Shown: positions 54,611-64,000 of the stretch, piece by piece
How the letters are laid out: each line of letters starts with the position of its first letter
How positions within the stretch are numbered: position 1 is the stretch's first letter
From: Spiroplasma_E ixodetis_B
GTDB lineage: Bacteria > Bacillota_I > Bacilli_A > Mycoplasmatales > VBWQ01
NCBI RefSeq assembly: GCF_040369795.1
Contig: NZ_AP028955.1
Location: 62,001 to 126,000 of the forward strand
Direction: 5' to 3'
Length of the DNA: 64,000 nt
Program-made: the position numbers and the translations under genes
The notes under the pieces: generated by a model
Told to the model about the DNA's origin: nothing
What the model saw: the letters and a program-made list of their open reading frames with translations, nothing else
Database searches by the model: none

Positions 54611-55094
54611 TATTGATTAGATATTAATAATACTGCTAAATTAATATTTAATGGTTCTGGTTATGATTATGATGAACATAGTAGTGATGTTTATACTAAT
54701 AAAACTCAAAGTATGTTTAATAATAAATATGATATGGAAACTACAGAAACAAAAATTGCACATTATAATCCTTATATTTATAGAATGCTTGATATTTTAG
54801 TTACTTATTCAAAAAAAAGAAAGTGGTCAAAATTATTGAAATGGAATTGGAGAAAGACCTTATAGTTTTAAATTTATTCCAATTGCTATGACTGACCAAA
54901 TTGTACAAGACCAAATTATTAATTCAAGATTAAATAATGGTACAATGTCACAATAAGAAGCAATTGGTGAATATGATAATATTGACCATTTAATGGCTGA
55001 AAATAAATTAAAACATATTATTAAAGAAACTAAAAAAATAAATAATGAAATTGGAGAAAACACAAATGATAATGAGCAACGCAATGAAAATTAA
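54611..55094 (+). pseudogene. phage-like protein C-terminus, possibly portal
   Basis: Frame 1: DINNTAKLIFNGSGYDYDEH ... YNPYIYRMLDILVTYSKK. After a frameshift in the A run near 54818 it continues ESGQNYWNGIGERPYSFKFI then DQIVQDQIINSRLNNGTMSQ, a TAA, EAIGEYDNID and an acidic tail ending NEQRNEN. The pattern NGTMSQ-EAI followed by a charged, Glu/Asn-rich tail resembles SPP1-type portal proteins, but this is only suggestive. A structural protein of another phage is equally possible. Confidence 0.35.
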
Positions 55095-55097
55095 ATA

Positions 55098-56109
55098 GAC
55101 ATATTCCGTAAATAAATTTTTTAAAAGTCAATTAATAATTTAAAATTTATTTTATAATTTCTTTATTAATAAATTAATAAGGTGTTGATAAAAATGAATT
55201 TTGAAAATTTAAAAAAATTAAAAAATGAACAATTTTATAGATATTTTGGTATAAAACGTTTTCATTTTGATGAAATGTTAACAAAATTAATTGAAATATA
55301 AAATTTTAAAAAAACTAAAGGTAGAAAATATAAACTTTCAGTTGAATAAAGATTGATGATGACTTTAGTATACTGAAAAGAATATTATACTTTTTTCCAA
55401 AGGAGTATTAAATATAAAATGAGTGCATCAAGTTGTTTTCGAAATATTACTTGAGTAGAAAATAAACTTAGTGATGACAAAGATTATCAGTTTTTAAAAA
55501 CAAAATATAAATCAAAAATTGAGAAAAAACAAGAAGATTTAAATTAATTTCAATTTTATTTAATTGATTCAACTGAAATTGAAATTGAAAGACCAACTAA
55601 AAAAAACTACAGTTAGAATATTTTTCTGGGAAAAGTTGAATGTTTTCTATAAAATTTCAAATTATATATGACTTTTTTAATAAAAAAATTGTTGATATTT
55701 TTGCTGATAATGGAAAAGTACATGATTTTCAAATATTAAAAAATTCAAATCTTGAATTTTCAGAAAAAACAATAATTATTGGTGATTTGGGATATCAATG
55801 AATACAAAATATTTATAAAAATACTATATTACCAATTAAAAAAACTAAAAATAAAAAATTAACTAAACAAGAAAAAATCTACAATAAAATTATTTCAAAA
55901 ATTAGAATTAAAGTTGAACATGTTTTTGCTTGATTAAAAAGATTCAAAATTTTAATAAATAAATGTAGAAAAAGTATATTTAGACTTATGTACTTAAGAT
56001 TTAACTTACTTTGTGAAATTTTTAATAAAACAAAACCATTAAAATAAAAAAATATTAAAAATATTTTTTTAAAAATTTAAATTTTTATCAAGTTAATATA
56101 AAAATAATA
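55098..56109 (+). mobile_element. IS5-family element lacking its right end
   Basis: Left terminus, orfA with three stops, orfB; right terminus replaced by IS256. Confidence 0.9.
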
Positions 56110-57134
56110 GGTAATGTTTAGTAATCTGTGTAACTTACAAAAATAACTATGTTTAATTAATTCTAGTAAATAAAATTAAATAACTAGAAAGAGTGAGTTA
56201 CGTATGTCTAAAAAACAAAATATTAATAATAATGATCCAATATCAAAAGCAGTAGATTTATTATTAGAAAATACTGAAGATTTAACAACAGTTTTTAAAG
56301 AGGGATGTTTATATAAAGAATTAACAAAAAGATTAGTTGAAAAAATGTTGAATTCTAAAATTCAAAATTATTTAGGATATGAAAAAAATCAACATAATAA
56401 TAGTGATAATGCTCGCAATGGTATAAATTCAAAAAAATTAATAACTCAACAAGGTAAAATTGAGATTAATGTACCACGAGATCGTAATAGTAATTTTGAG
56501 CCAGTAATAGTTGCAAAAAGACAAAGAAGATTTGATGGTTTTGATCAACAAGTTCTTTCATTATATGCCAAAGGCATGACTTTATCAGATATTAGAATGC
56601 AGTTACAAGAGTTATATCATGGTGCTGATATTAGTGAAAGTGTTATTAGTCAAATTACTGATGATGTTATTGATGATGTTAAAGCATGACAAAATCGGCC
56701 ATTAGAAATTGTTTATCCGATTGTTTATTTTGATTGTATAGTAGTTAAAGTACGACAAGATAAACGCATTATTAACAAATCAGTTTATATAGCACTAGGA
56801 GTTGATTTAGAAGGTAAAAAAGATGTTTTAGGTTTATGAATTAGTGAAAATGAAGGTTCTAAGTTTTGATTATCTAATTTCACAGAAATGAAAAATCGAG
56901 GCTTAAATGATATTCTTATTGCTTGTAGTGACAATTTAACAGGAATGTCAGAAGCAATACAATCAGTTTATCCTAAAACCGAACATCAATTATGCATAGT
57001 TCATCAAATTAGAAATAGTTTAAAATATGTTTCATACAAACATAGAAAATCACTATTTACAGATTTAAAACCGATTTATAGTGCATGTAGTGAAGAACAA
57101 GCAATGCAAACTTTAGAATCTTTTGAAAGTAAAT
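56110..57134 (+). mobile_element. IS256-family element lacking its 3' end
   Basis: Left terminus and an open transposase frame (56204-57136, 310 of ~412 codons). D1 (YFDCIV) and D2 (ACSDNL) are present; the catalytic Glu region is missing. It is joined to an inverted left terminus. Confidence 0.9.
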
Positions 57135-57189
57135 AAAATTAATTAAACATAGTTATTTTTGTAAGTTACACAGATTACTAAACATTACC
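57135..57189 (-). mobile_element. IS256 left end, 55-bp inverted relic
   Basis: Ends ATTACC at 57189, so the block 56110-57189 is bounded by two left ends facing outward. It stops 28 bp from the parB stop codon. Confidence 0.85.
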
Positions 57190-57216
57190 TTTAAAACATT
57201 TATACTCATTTTAAAT

Positions 57217-58104
57217 TTATATTGATTTTAAAAATTCTAAAATTCGATTTAATTCTTTGTGATTACTATAATTGATGATTAGTTGTTTTTTATTGATTTT
57301 TACTTTAGTATCTAAAGTTATTGATAAAGTATTTTCTAATGCTACTAAATGAAGATCTGACTTTTTATTAACATTTTGTTTTTGATTTAAACTTAATTGT
57401 TGCATCTTAATAACATCTTCAACCTTACGAACACTTCATTGTTCGCTATATGCCCTTTTAGCGATAGTTACCATTAAATTAAGATTAGTACCTAAACTTA
57501 ATAATGGTTTAACATGACCCATTGTTAATTCATTGCGTTGAAGCATTTGTAAAATATCTACTGGCAATTGCAAAATTCGTAAAGTATTAGCGATGTGACT
57601 ACGTGATTTATTAACTTTTTGTGAGAGTTGTTCTTGAGTTCATTTCATTTTACTAATTAAAGTTTGATATGCCTGTGCTTCTTCAAAAGCATTCAAATCA
57701 ACACGTTGAATATTTTCAATCAAAGCAAATTCCATTAATTGTTGATCTGTTACTTCAATAGTTACTGCAGAGATCTCTGTTAAACCTGCTAATTTTGCAG
57801 CTTTAGTTCTACGTTCACCAGCAACTAATTGAAAAACACCATCTGTTATCGTTTTTTTAACAATAATTGGTTGAATTAAACCATGAATTTTAATTGAATC
57901 ACTTAGTTCTTTAATTTCTTGTTCATTAAATACTACACGTGGTTGATATGGATTAGGAATAATTTTAGCAAGAGAAATAGTTTGTGAAAAAGTTTTAGCA
58001 ATTTCTGGTGAACTTTCAATGTTAGTTATCAAATCATTTAAACCTTCACCAAAAATTGATGCTAAGCCTTTAGCAGAAATACGATTTTTTTTATCATTAG
58101 ACAT
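57217..58104 (-). CDS. parB: chromosome partitioning protein ParB
   Basis: 295-aa CTP-dependent DNA clamp that loads at parS and helps organise and segregate the chromosome. The N-terminal CTPase/ParB domain has IIPNPYQPRVVF and LVAGERRTKAAKLAG (the GERR phosphate-binding box), then IENIQRVDLNAFEEAQAY. The HTH region has SQKVNKSRSHIANTLRIL, followed by a dimerisation C-terminus (NHKELNRILEFLKSI). Open with TGA as Trp (KMKWTQEQ). The ATG overlaps the end of parA by 8 bases, so the two are co-translated. The 3' end is close to IS256 but undamaged. Confidence 0.95.
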
Positions 58105-58861
58105 TATTTAACACCTCATTCACTAAACTTTGATAAGCAATAGCACCACTGCAACGTGGCCGATAACTAAAAATATTTTTACCATGACTTGGTGCTTCAC
58201 TTAGGGTTACATTTCTTGGAATATAATTTTTATAAACTTTTTCTCTAAAATTTTTTTGAATTTCTTTGATAACTTCAACAGAAGAAGTTGTTCTAATATT
58301 AACCATAGTTAATAAAATGCCTTCAATTTCTAAATTGGGATTAAATAATTGTTGTACTAAACGAATAGTAGATAATAATTGTGCCAAACCACCTAATGCA
58401 TAAAACTCAGCTTGTAACGGAATAATAACTGAATTAGCTGAACCTAAAGCATTACGATTAACTAATCCTAAACTAGGCGGACAGTCAATAATAATAAAAT
58501 CATATACTTCCTTTACGGGTTCTAATTTTTCTAATAAAATATTTCTTTTATTACGAGATTGCTCTAATAAAAATATTTCGGCTCCCGCCAAAGAAATGGT
58601 CGATGGTAATAAATCTACTCCTTGACAAACTTCAGTTTTAATGACTTTTTCCAATGGAACATCATGTACTAAAACATCATATATATCTTGTTCAACTTTA
58701 TCAGCAGCAAAACCCATTGAAATAGTAGCACTACCTTGTGGATCCAAATCAATAAGTAACACTTTTTTATTTTTTATACCTAAACCTGCAGCAAGATTAG
58801 TAGCAGTAGTTGTTTTTCCAACTCCACCTTTTTGATTAGCAATTGCAATAATTTTGCCCAT
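58097..58861 (-). CDS. parA: chromosome partitioning ATPase ParA (Soj)
   Basis: 254-aa deviant Walker ATPase that works with ParB in origin segregation. KGGVGKTTTATNLA is the Walker A', DLDPQGSATISMGF follows, and DFIIIDCPPSLG is Walker B. NIRTTSSVEVIKEIQKNFRE and IPRNVTLSEAPSHGK are the usual C-terminal blocks (EAPSxGK). Full length. Start ATG with AGAAAGG. Lies 78 bp downstream of rsmG, in the rsmG-parA-parB order often seen near bacterial origins. Confidence 0.96.
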   Translation of the reverse strand: MGKIIAIANQKGGVGKTTTATNLAAGLGIKNKKVLLIDLDPQGSATISMGFAADKVEQDIYDVLVHDVPLEKVIKTEVCQGVDLLPSTISLAGAEIFLLEQSRNKRNILLEKLEPVKEVYDFIIIDCPPSLGLVNRNALGSANSVIIPLQAEFYALGGLAQLLSTIRLVQQLFNPNLEIEGILLTMVNIRTTSSVEVIKEIQKNFREKVYKNYIPRNVTLSEAPSHGKNIFSYRPRCSGAIAYQSLVNEVLNNV

Positions 58862-58939
58862 AATAATTACCTTTCTAAATTAATAGACTAATATTTTATC
58901 CTACTAATTAAGTTTAACACTAATTTTAATTAATATTAT

Positions 58940-59635
58940 TTACAAAGGTTTACTTTTAATTTGTTGATAAGGTCTTGGATATTTTAAAGCACATAATTTA
59001 TATTTTTGAAAATGAAGGATTGTTCTTTGACCATAGTTGTTTGGTAATTGAACAGTAAATTGATTAATTAACTTTGCACCCATTGTGTTAATACTATTTT
59101 GTGCCAACGCAAGTTCTTCTTCAACTTTAAGCCCCTTATAGGCAATAAATAATCCTTCAACTTTTACTAATCCTAAACATAATTCACTTAAAATATTTAG
59201 CGGTGCTAATGCTCTTGCTGTTACAATATCAAATGTTTCACGATATTGATGAGCAAACACTTCTGCTCTTTGATTAATTATATAAACGTTTTCTAAGTTT
59301 AATTCAGTAATTAGTTTTTTTAGAAATTGACATTTCTTTGTATTTGATTCAATAATAGTTAATTGTAATTTGGGAAAACAAATTTTTAAAATTATTCCTG
59401 GTATACCAGCACCAATACCGACATCACAAATATTTTGATCATCCAAAGTGATGTTATTACTAATTAAAAGAGCGTCATAGAAATGTTTATAATAAACTTC
59501 TACTTCTTCAATAATTGTTGTTAAGTTATATTTTTTATTTTCAGCAATTAAAATTTTATAATACCGACTTAATTGTTGTTCCATTATTGTTGTTAAAGTT
59601 AAATTAGTTAAACCTATAGTTCAATCTTTATTCAT
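58940..59635 (-). CDS. rsmG: 16S rRNA (guanine-N7)-methyltransferase RsmG
   Basis: 231-aa SAM-dependent methyltransferase that modifies G527 (E. coli numbering) of 16S rRNA. SAM motif NICDVGIGAGIPGIILKI; then LTIIESNTKKCQFLKKL and DIVTARALAPLNILSELC; family-typical length. I place the start at ATG 59635 (MNKDWTIGLTNLTLTTI...), which has a TAGGAG site 6 bases upstream and contains TGA (Trp) at codon 5. The next in-frame ATG (59584) has no ribosome site. Intact. Confidence 0.93.
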
Positions 59636-59936
59636 TGCTTACTCCTAAATCAATCTTTTAATAAAATACTTTATTTAAAGTAGACTATAAATATAATGCT
59701 TTAAATAATTAAATATAATTTAATTATAATTTTATATTTAATTATAATGTTTTTTTAGTATATGCTTGAAATTTTATCACATAACTACTATCCTTCAAAA
59801 TTTAATGTTATTTTTAATTAATAATTAATTAAATAATTTAAAATGCTTAAAATATCATTTTCGTTGTATTTTCTTTAAACTCAAATATAATTAACACATA
59901 TAATAATTATTATTAAAAAAATTATAAAAGTTTTTT

Positions 59937-59970
59937 AACTCATTGCTTAATTTAAAGTAAATGAGTTTTT
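59937..59970 (+). terminator. terminator-like hairpin upstream of rsmG
   Basis: AACTCATT pairs with AATGAGTT (8 bp) and is followed by TTTTT on the plus strand. No plus-strand gene precedes it. The stretch 59636-59936 is AT-rich with only weak promoter-like boxes for rsmG. Confidence 0.5.
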
Positions 59971-60008
59971 ATGTTTTAATTGATACCATTGAAAGGAAAA
60001 AGAAAAAA

Positions 60009-60113
60009 ATGAAAATTTTACTTAATTTTTCAAACGAACTAACAAAATCTATTAATAATAGTTCATTAAATACCATTATAGAAATTAACAATTGAACAAA
60101 TCCTATCAAATAA
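60009..60113 (+). CDS. 34-aa open reading frame
   Basis: MKILLNFSNELTKSINNSSL then NTIIEINNWTNPIK and TAA. A clear GAAAGGAAAA ribosome site precedes the ATG. One TGA is read as Trp. It follows the hairpin at 59937 and ends 24 bases before IS630. May be a small peptide gene or the beginning of a longer one already degraded. Not recognised. Confidence 0.35.
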
Positions 60114-60137
60114 TATAAAAATAAACTTGACCAAATA

Positions 60138-60519
60138 TAACTAACTAAAGTAATGTTTGCTTATATATTGAAAAACAAAATCAATAGTTTTTTTAATATT
60201 TGGTCAATAATTTGGTAATATTTTTCTTATATTATGTTTTATAGCAAATCAAAAATGTTCAATTGGATTTAAATTAGGAGAATATGGTGGAAGAAATAAT
60301 AGTTTGCATCCAGAATTTTCAATTAATTGTTGTGTTAATTTAGATTTATGAAAAGTTGCATTATCTAAAACTATAATTTGTCCACCCTTTAATACTGGAA
60401 TTAGTATATTTTTTACATATGATTCAAAAATTTTACTGTTGCAATGTCCTTCAAATGCTCATAGGGCTTTTAATTTACCTTTATTCAGTGAACCAATTAT
60501 ACTAATTCTTTTTATTTTA
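60138..60519 (-). mobile_element. IS630 3' fragment
   Basis: Degenerate terminus (TAACTAAC) and C-terminal half of the transposase; cut by a second IS630. Confidence 0.9.
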
Positions 60520-61009
60520 TAGCTAACTAAAGTAATGTTTACTCATATCTTGAAAAACAAAATCAATCGCTTTTTTAATATTTGGTCAATAATTTGGTAA
60601 TATTTTTCTTATATTATGTTTTATAGCAAATCAAAAATGTTCAATTGGATTTAAATTAAGAGAATATGTTGGAAGAAATAATAGTTTGCATCCAGCATTT
60701 TCAATTAATTGTTGTGTTAATTTAGATTTATGAAACGTTGCATTATCTAAAACTATAATTTGTCCACGCTTTAATACTGGAATTAGTATATTTTTTACAT
60801 ATGATTCAAAAATTTTACTGTTGCAATGTCCTTCAAATGCTCATAGGGCTTTTAATTTACCTTTATTTAGTGAACCAATTATACTCATTCTTTTTATTTT
60901 ATATGCGGGTTTATTATCAAATAATCTTTTACCTTTTTCAGATCAACCATATTTATAAAATTCATTATCATCAATTCCAGACTCATCAATATATACTAAA
61001 TCTTCATTA
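60520..61009 (-). mobile_element. IS630 3' fragment cut by IS5
   Basis: Left-hand terminus to YIDESGIDD region, then IS5. Head-to-tail with the previous fragment. Confidence 0.9.
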
Positions 61010-62159
61010 GACATATTCCGTAAATAAATTTTTTAAAAGTCAATTAATAATTTAAAATTTATTTTATAATTTCTTTATTAATAAATTAATAAGGTGTTGA
61101 TAAAAATGAATTTTGAAAATTTAAAAAAGTTAAAAAATGAACAATTTTATATATATTTTGGTATAAAACGTTTTCATTTTGATGAAATGTTAACAAAATT
61201 AATTGAAATAGAAAATTTAAAAAAAACTAAAGGTAGAAAATATAAACTTTCAGTTGAAGAAAGATTAATGATGACTTTAGTATACTGAAAAGAATATTAT
61301 ACTTTTTTCCAAATGAGTATTAAATATAAAATGAGTGCATCAATTTGTTTTCGAAATATTACTTGAGTAGAAAATAAACTTAGTGATGACAAAGATTATC
61401 AGTTTTTAAAAACAAAATATAAATCAAAAATTGAGAAAAAACAAGAAGATTTAAATGAATTTCAATTTTATTTAATTGATTCAACTGAAATTGAAATTGA
61501 AAGACCAACTAAAAAAAACTACAGTTAGAATATTTTTCTGGTAAAAGTTGAATGTTTTCTATAAAATTTCAAATTATATATGACTTTTTTAATAAAAAAA
61601 TTGTTGATATTTTTGCTGATAATGGAAAAGTACATGATTTTCAAATATTAAAAAATTCAAATCTTGAATTTTCAGAAAAAACAATAATTATTGGTGATTT
61701 GGGATATCAAGGAATACAAAATATTTATAAAAATACTATATTACCAATTAAAAAAACTAAAAATAAAAAATTAACTAAACAAGAAAAAATCTACAATAAA
61801 ATTATTTCAAAAATTAGAATTAAAGTTGAACATGTTTTTGCTTGATTAAAAAGATTCAAAATTTTAATAAATAAATGTAGAAAAAGTATATTTAGACTTA
61901 TGTAATTAAGATTTAACTTACTTTGTGAAATTTTTAATAAAACAAAACCATTAAAATAAAAAAATATTTTTAATATTTTTTTAAAAATTTAAATTTTTAT
62001 CAAGTTAATATAAAAATAATATTAACAATTTTTGTGTTTGAAATATCAATTTATTTTTAAAGTATTTTTTTAAAAATATTAACTTCTATAATTATTAACA
62101 CTAAAAAATTTATAAATATTATTATTGACAATTGATTAAATTTATTTACGGAATATGTC
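61010..62159 (+). mobile_element. IS5-family element, full length, one nonsense codon
   Basis: 1,150 bp. orfA open with the A AAA AAC heptamer; orfB open to RLM, then TAA for the Tyr of MYLRFN. Catalytic D, D, E all precede the stop. Confidence 0.92.
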
Positions 62160-62207
62160 TATTATTATTTTACATTATTTATAAGTAAACATTAATTTAG
62201 TTAGATA
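62160..62207 (-). mobile_element. IS630 right-end relic
   Basis: TTTACATTATTTATAAGTAA and a degraded terminus (TTAGATA). The coding part between 61009 and this end is missing. Confidence 0.8.
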
Positions 62208-62344
62208 TATATAAAATTACAATGGTTAATAAGTATTTGAACGTTAAATTTAGTTATTAAGAAGTTAATATATTTTCATTATCATTAAATTAATTTTTAT
62301 TTTAAAAAATGATAATCTTTTTATATAAAATAGGAGATAATTTA

Positions 62345-62464
62345 TTGAAATATGTAATTATTATTATGAAAATTGTATTTGCAATTTTTGCAAAAAATAA
62401 GATTACGATTAAAAACGCAAAAATGCCTAAAATTTATATAGTAAATTTTTGAAGTATAGTTTAA
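62345..62464 (+). CDS. 39-aa possible open reading frame
   Basis: TTG start 8 bases after TAGGAGA: MKYVIIIMKIVFAIFAKNKI then TIKNAKMPKIYIVNFWSIV. A hydrophobic head and basic tail could suit a membrane peptide, but there is no other support. The rest of 62208-62740 is very AT-rich with nothing recognisable. Confidence 0.25.
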
Positions 62465-62740
62465 TTATTAATTATACTTTTGTTTAGATAGTATTTTATA
62501 TATTTTAAATTTTATTATTTTCTATTATATAATGTTTAAGTATAAAAATAAGACAGTTAAAAATAAGTAATTATTTAATTATTATTGTATTAATATTAGT
62601 AAAGTAATATTAATATTAATTTTTAAAATTATAGATAGTATTTTATATTTAATAATTAGGTAGTTTAGTTTTTCTTAATTATGTTTTTATATAGAAAAAA
62701 CCATTATCAATATATAATATCTTTATCTTTAAGATTATTA

Positions 62741-62768
62741 TTGTCTTGATTATTATATTAGGTATAAT
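62741..62768 (+). promoter_or_regulatory. promoter of the asp23-fakA operon
   Basis: TTGTCT (62741-62746), 16 bases, TATAAT (62763-62768), 77 bases before the first start codon. Confidence 0.55.
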
Positions 62769-62845
62769 GTAAGAGACTATAAAAATTATAAGATATTTTA
62801 TTTTATATAAATTTAATTTATTATTAATATAATAGGGGTGATTAT

Positions 62846-63136
62846 GTGGAAAAAGATAAAGATATTACGAACATTATTAAAAAAGCATTATCAGAAAGTA
62901 TTTTATCTGTACCAGGTGTTGCCAATATTTATGAAAAAGATAATAATTATGGAATTAAAGTTAACAAGTCTGATTTAGGTTGAATTATTGATATTAATAT
63001 AGTTTGTTTTTTTAATAATAATATTTGAAATATTATGAATCAAACTCAGAAAAATTTAAAATATATTGTTGAAAAGATTATTAAACATCAAGAATATATA
63101 GTAATTAACATTTTTGTTCATGATTTAATTGAATAA
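62846..63136 (+). CDS. Asp23/Gls24 family protein
   Basis: 96-aa protein. GTG start at 62846 after AGGGGTG. KKALSESILSVPGVANIYEK is the typical Asp23/Gls24 opening (helix then 'pGV' turn), followed by KVNKSDLGWIIDINIVCFFN and a C-terminal VEKIIKHQEYIVINIFVHDL strand. In Firmicutes this short version (YloU-like) sits directly before the fatty-acid kinase gene fakA (YloV), exactly as here (26-bp gap). Molecular role not firmly known; membrane/envelope homeostasis is suggested for the family. Confidence 0.82.
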
Positions 63137-63162
63137 TAAAAGAAAACATAAGGTGAAATTAA

Positions 63163-64000
63163 ATGAAAAAAATTGATATTAAAACCTTAAAAGTTATGCT
63201 TATTAGCGGTGCTAATAATCTTTATAATCATCATTTTGAAGTTGATAAATTAAATGTTTTCCCCGTACCTGATGGTGATACTGGAACAAATATGAATTTA
63301 ACAATGATGAATGGCATAAAAGAATTAAATGGCAAAGAATATGATAGTTTAAAAACATTTGCTACTACTTTTTCTCGTGGTTTAATGATGGGTGCGCGTG
63401 GTAATTCTGGAGTTATTTTATCTCAAATTTTTCGTGGTTTTTTTCAAACTATAAAAACAAAAGATTTAAAAAATGATTTCATTAGTAATGAAGATTTATT
63501 AAAATCTTGAAAAAGTGCACAAGATTATGCATATCGTGCAGTTATGAAACCAGTAGAAGGTACTATTCTTACTATTGTTAAAGATGGTGCTAGTTATATT
63601 AATGAATTAGAAATAACAGGCAAAGATTCGCTTTATATTTTTGAAAAATTACTAGAAGGAATGAATGAATCGTTAAAAAGAACACCTGATTTATTGCCAA
63701 TTTTAAAAAAAGTAGGAGTTGTTGATTCGGGTGGTGCTGGTTTAGTTTATATTGTTGAAGGTATGGTGTATGGTTTAAAGCATGGTAAAACTATTTCACC
63801 AAAGAAAAAATTAGAACAACAAGATACAGCAAAATTAGAAATGGTTTTAAATCAAGAAAACTTTGGTTATTGTTCAGAAGTTATTGTAAAACTAAATAAA
63901 GTTAGTAAGTTAGATTTTAATTTAAGCAAAACACGAACTGATTTAGAAACAATGGATGGTCAATCAATAGTTTTAGTAGATGATGAAGATTTAATTAAAG
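63163..64000 (+). CDS. fakA: fatty acid kinase FakA (DAK-domain), 5' part
   Basis: 279 codons visible, running off the window. The N-terminal DhaL/Dak2 nucleotide-binding domain has FPVPDGDTGTNMNLTM (metal-binding Asp residues), FSRGLMMGARGNSGVILSQ and AVMKPVEGTILTIVKDGA, then LKKVGVVDSGGAGLVYI, all hallmarks of FakA/YloV. The enzyme phosphorylates fatty acids bound to FakB so that they can enter phospholipid synthesis, which suits an organism that scavenges host lipids. Start ATG with AAGGTG. The middle domain begins at about SPKKKLEQQD. Confidence 0.92.

Noticed and set aside
59234..59242. parS-like half site TGTTTCACG within rsmG
   Set aside because: Only one half of the 16-bp palindrome; the other half does not match, and the bases encode the conserved RETFDIV region.

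Overview
The window looks like chromosome of a Spiroplasma (Mollicutes), probably an insect-associated symbiont with a decaying, IS-riddled genome. The reasons are the extreme AT content, in-frame TGA read as Trp in every recognisable gene (CysS, ParB, RsmG, the PTS protein, all transposases), a plectrovirus-type Rep fragment, Mycoplasma/Spiroplasma-type conjugation genes, and a ribosome-inactivating-protein (RIP)/ankyrin toxin of the kind known from Spiroplasma. Roughly two thirds of the sequence is insertion-sequence DNA of four main families: IS630 (~1.01 kb, TA target), IS5 (~1.15 kb, ISL2/IS427-like, TA target, orfA/orfB with a -1 slippery site), IS256 (~1.37 kb) and IS3/IS150 (~1.22 kb). 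A scrap of IS1595-like transposase is also present. Most copies are fragments. Those that look intact are IS256 (9048-10283, minus), IS630 (14289-15179, minus) and one IS5 (5347-6200, plus, via frameshift).

Layout. 1-1560: IS630 and IS256 debris. 1561-9008 and 9009-16306: two tandem copies of a ~7.3 kb unit, with the start of a third at 16307-17678. Each unit carries on the minus strand a decayed conjugation operon: VirB2-like pilin, a 50-aa zinc-ribbon protein, a VirB6-like membrane protein and a PrgI-like protein. Each also has a leader region containing a candidate structured plus-strand RNA. 17849-22417: a RIP-ankyrin toxin pseudogene (minus), followed by a second broken gene (22915-23680); matching terminator/leader sequences lie upstream of both. 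24-31 kb: IS nests around remnants of a deoxynucleoside kinase and a GDSL hydrolase, and an intact ferritin. 31.8-33.9 kb: an intact PTS IICB transporter with a good promoter and tandem operator-like repeats. 34-39.4 kb: IS graveyard with a decapitated small membrane protein. 39.4-44.7 kb: IS3, RNase H, a broken small membrane protein, and an SNF2-helicase pseudogene split by IS630 inside its P-loop codons. 46.3-48.4 kb: intact cysS-rlmB operon. 48.8-52.8 kb: a four-level nest (IS5 in IS630 in IS256 in IS630). 53-55 kb: viral remnants. 57.2-59.6 kb: intact rsmG-parA-parB (minus). 62.7-64 kb: Asp23/Gls24 protein plus the start of fakA, running off the end.

The working genes are housekeeping islands: translation (cysS, rlmB, rsmG), chromosome partition (parA/parB), sugar uptake, RNase H, ferritin-like protein and fatty-acid kinase. 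The accessory genes (conjugation, toxin, virus, helicase) are broken by IS insertion, nonsense codons and homopolymer frameshifts. Several insertions can be excised on paper at a TA duplication to restore an exact reading frame, which dates them after the genes were functional. All calls come from reading the sequence; no database search was run.
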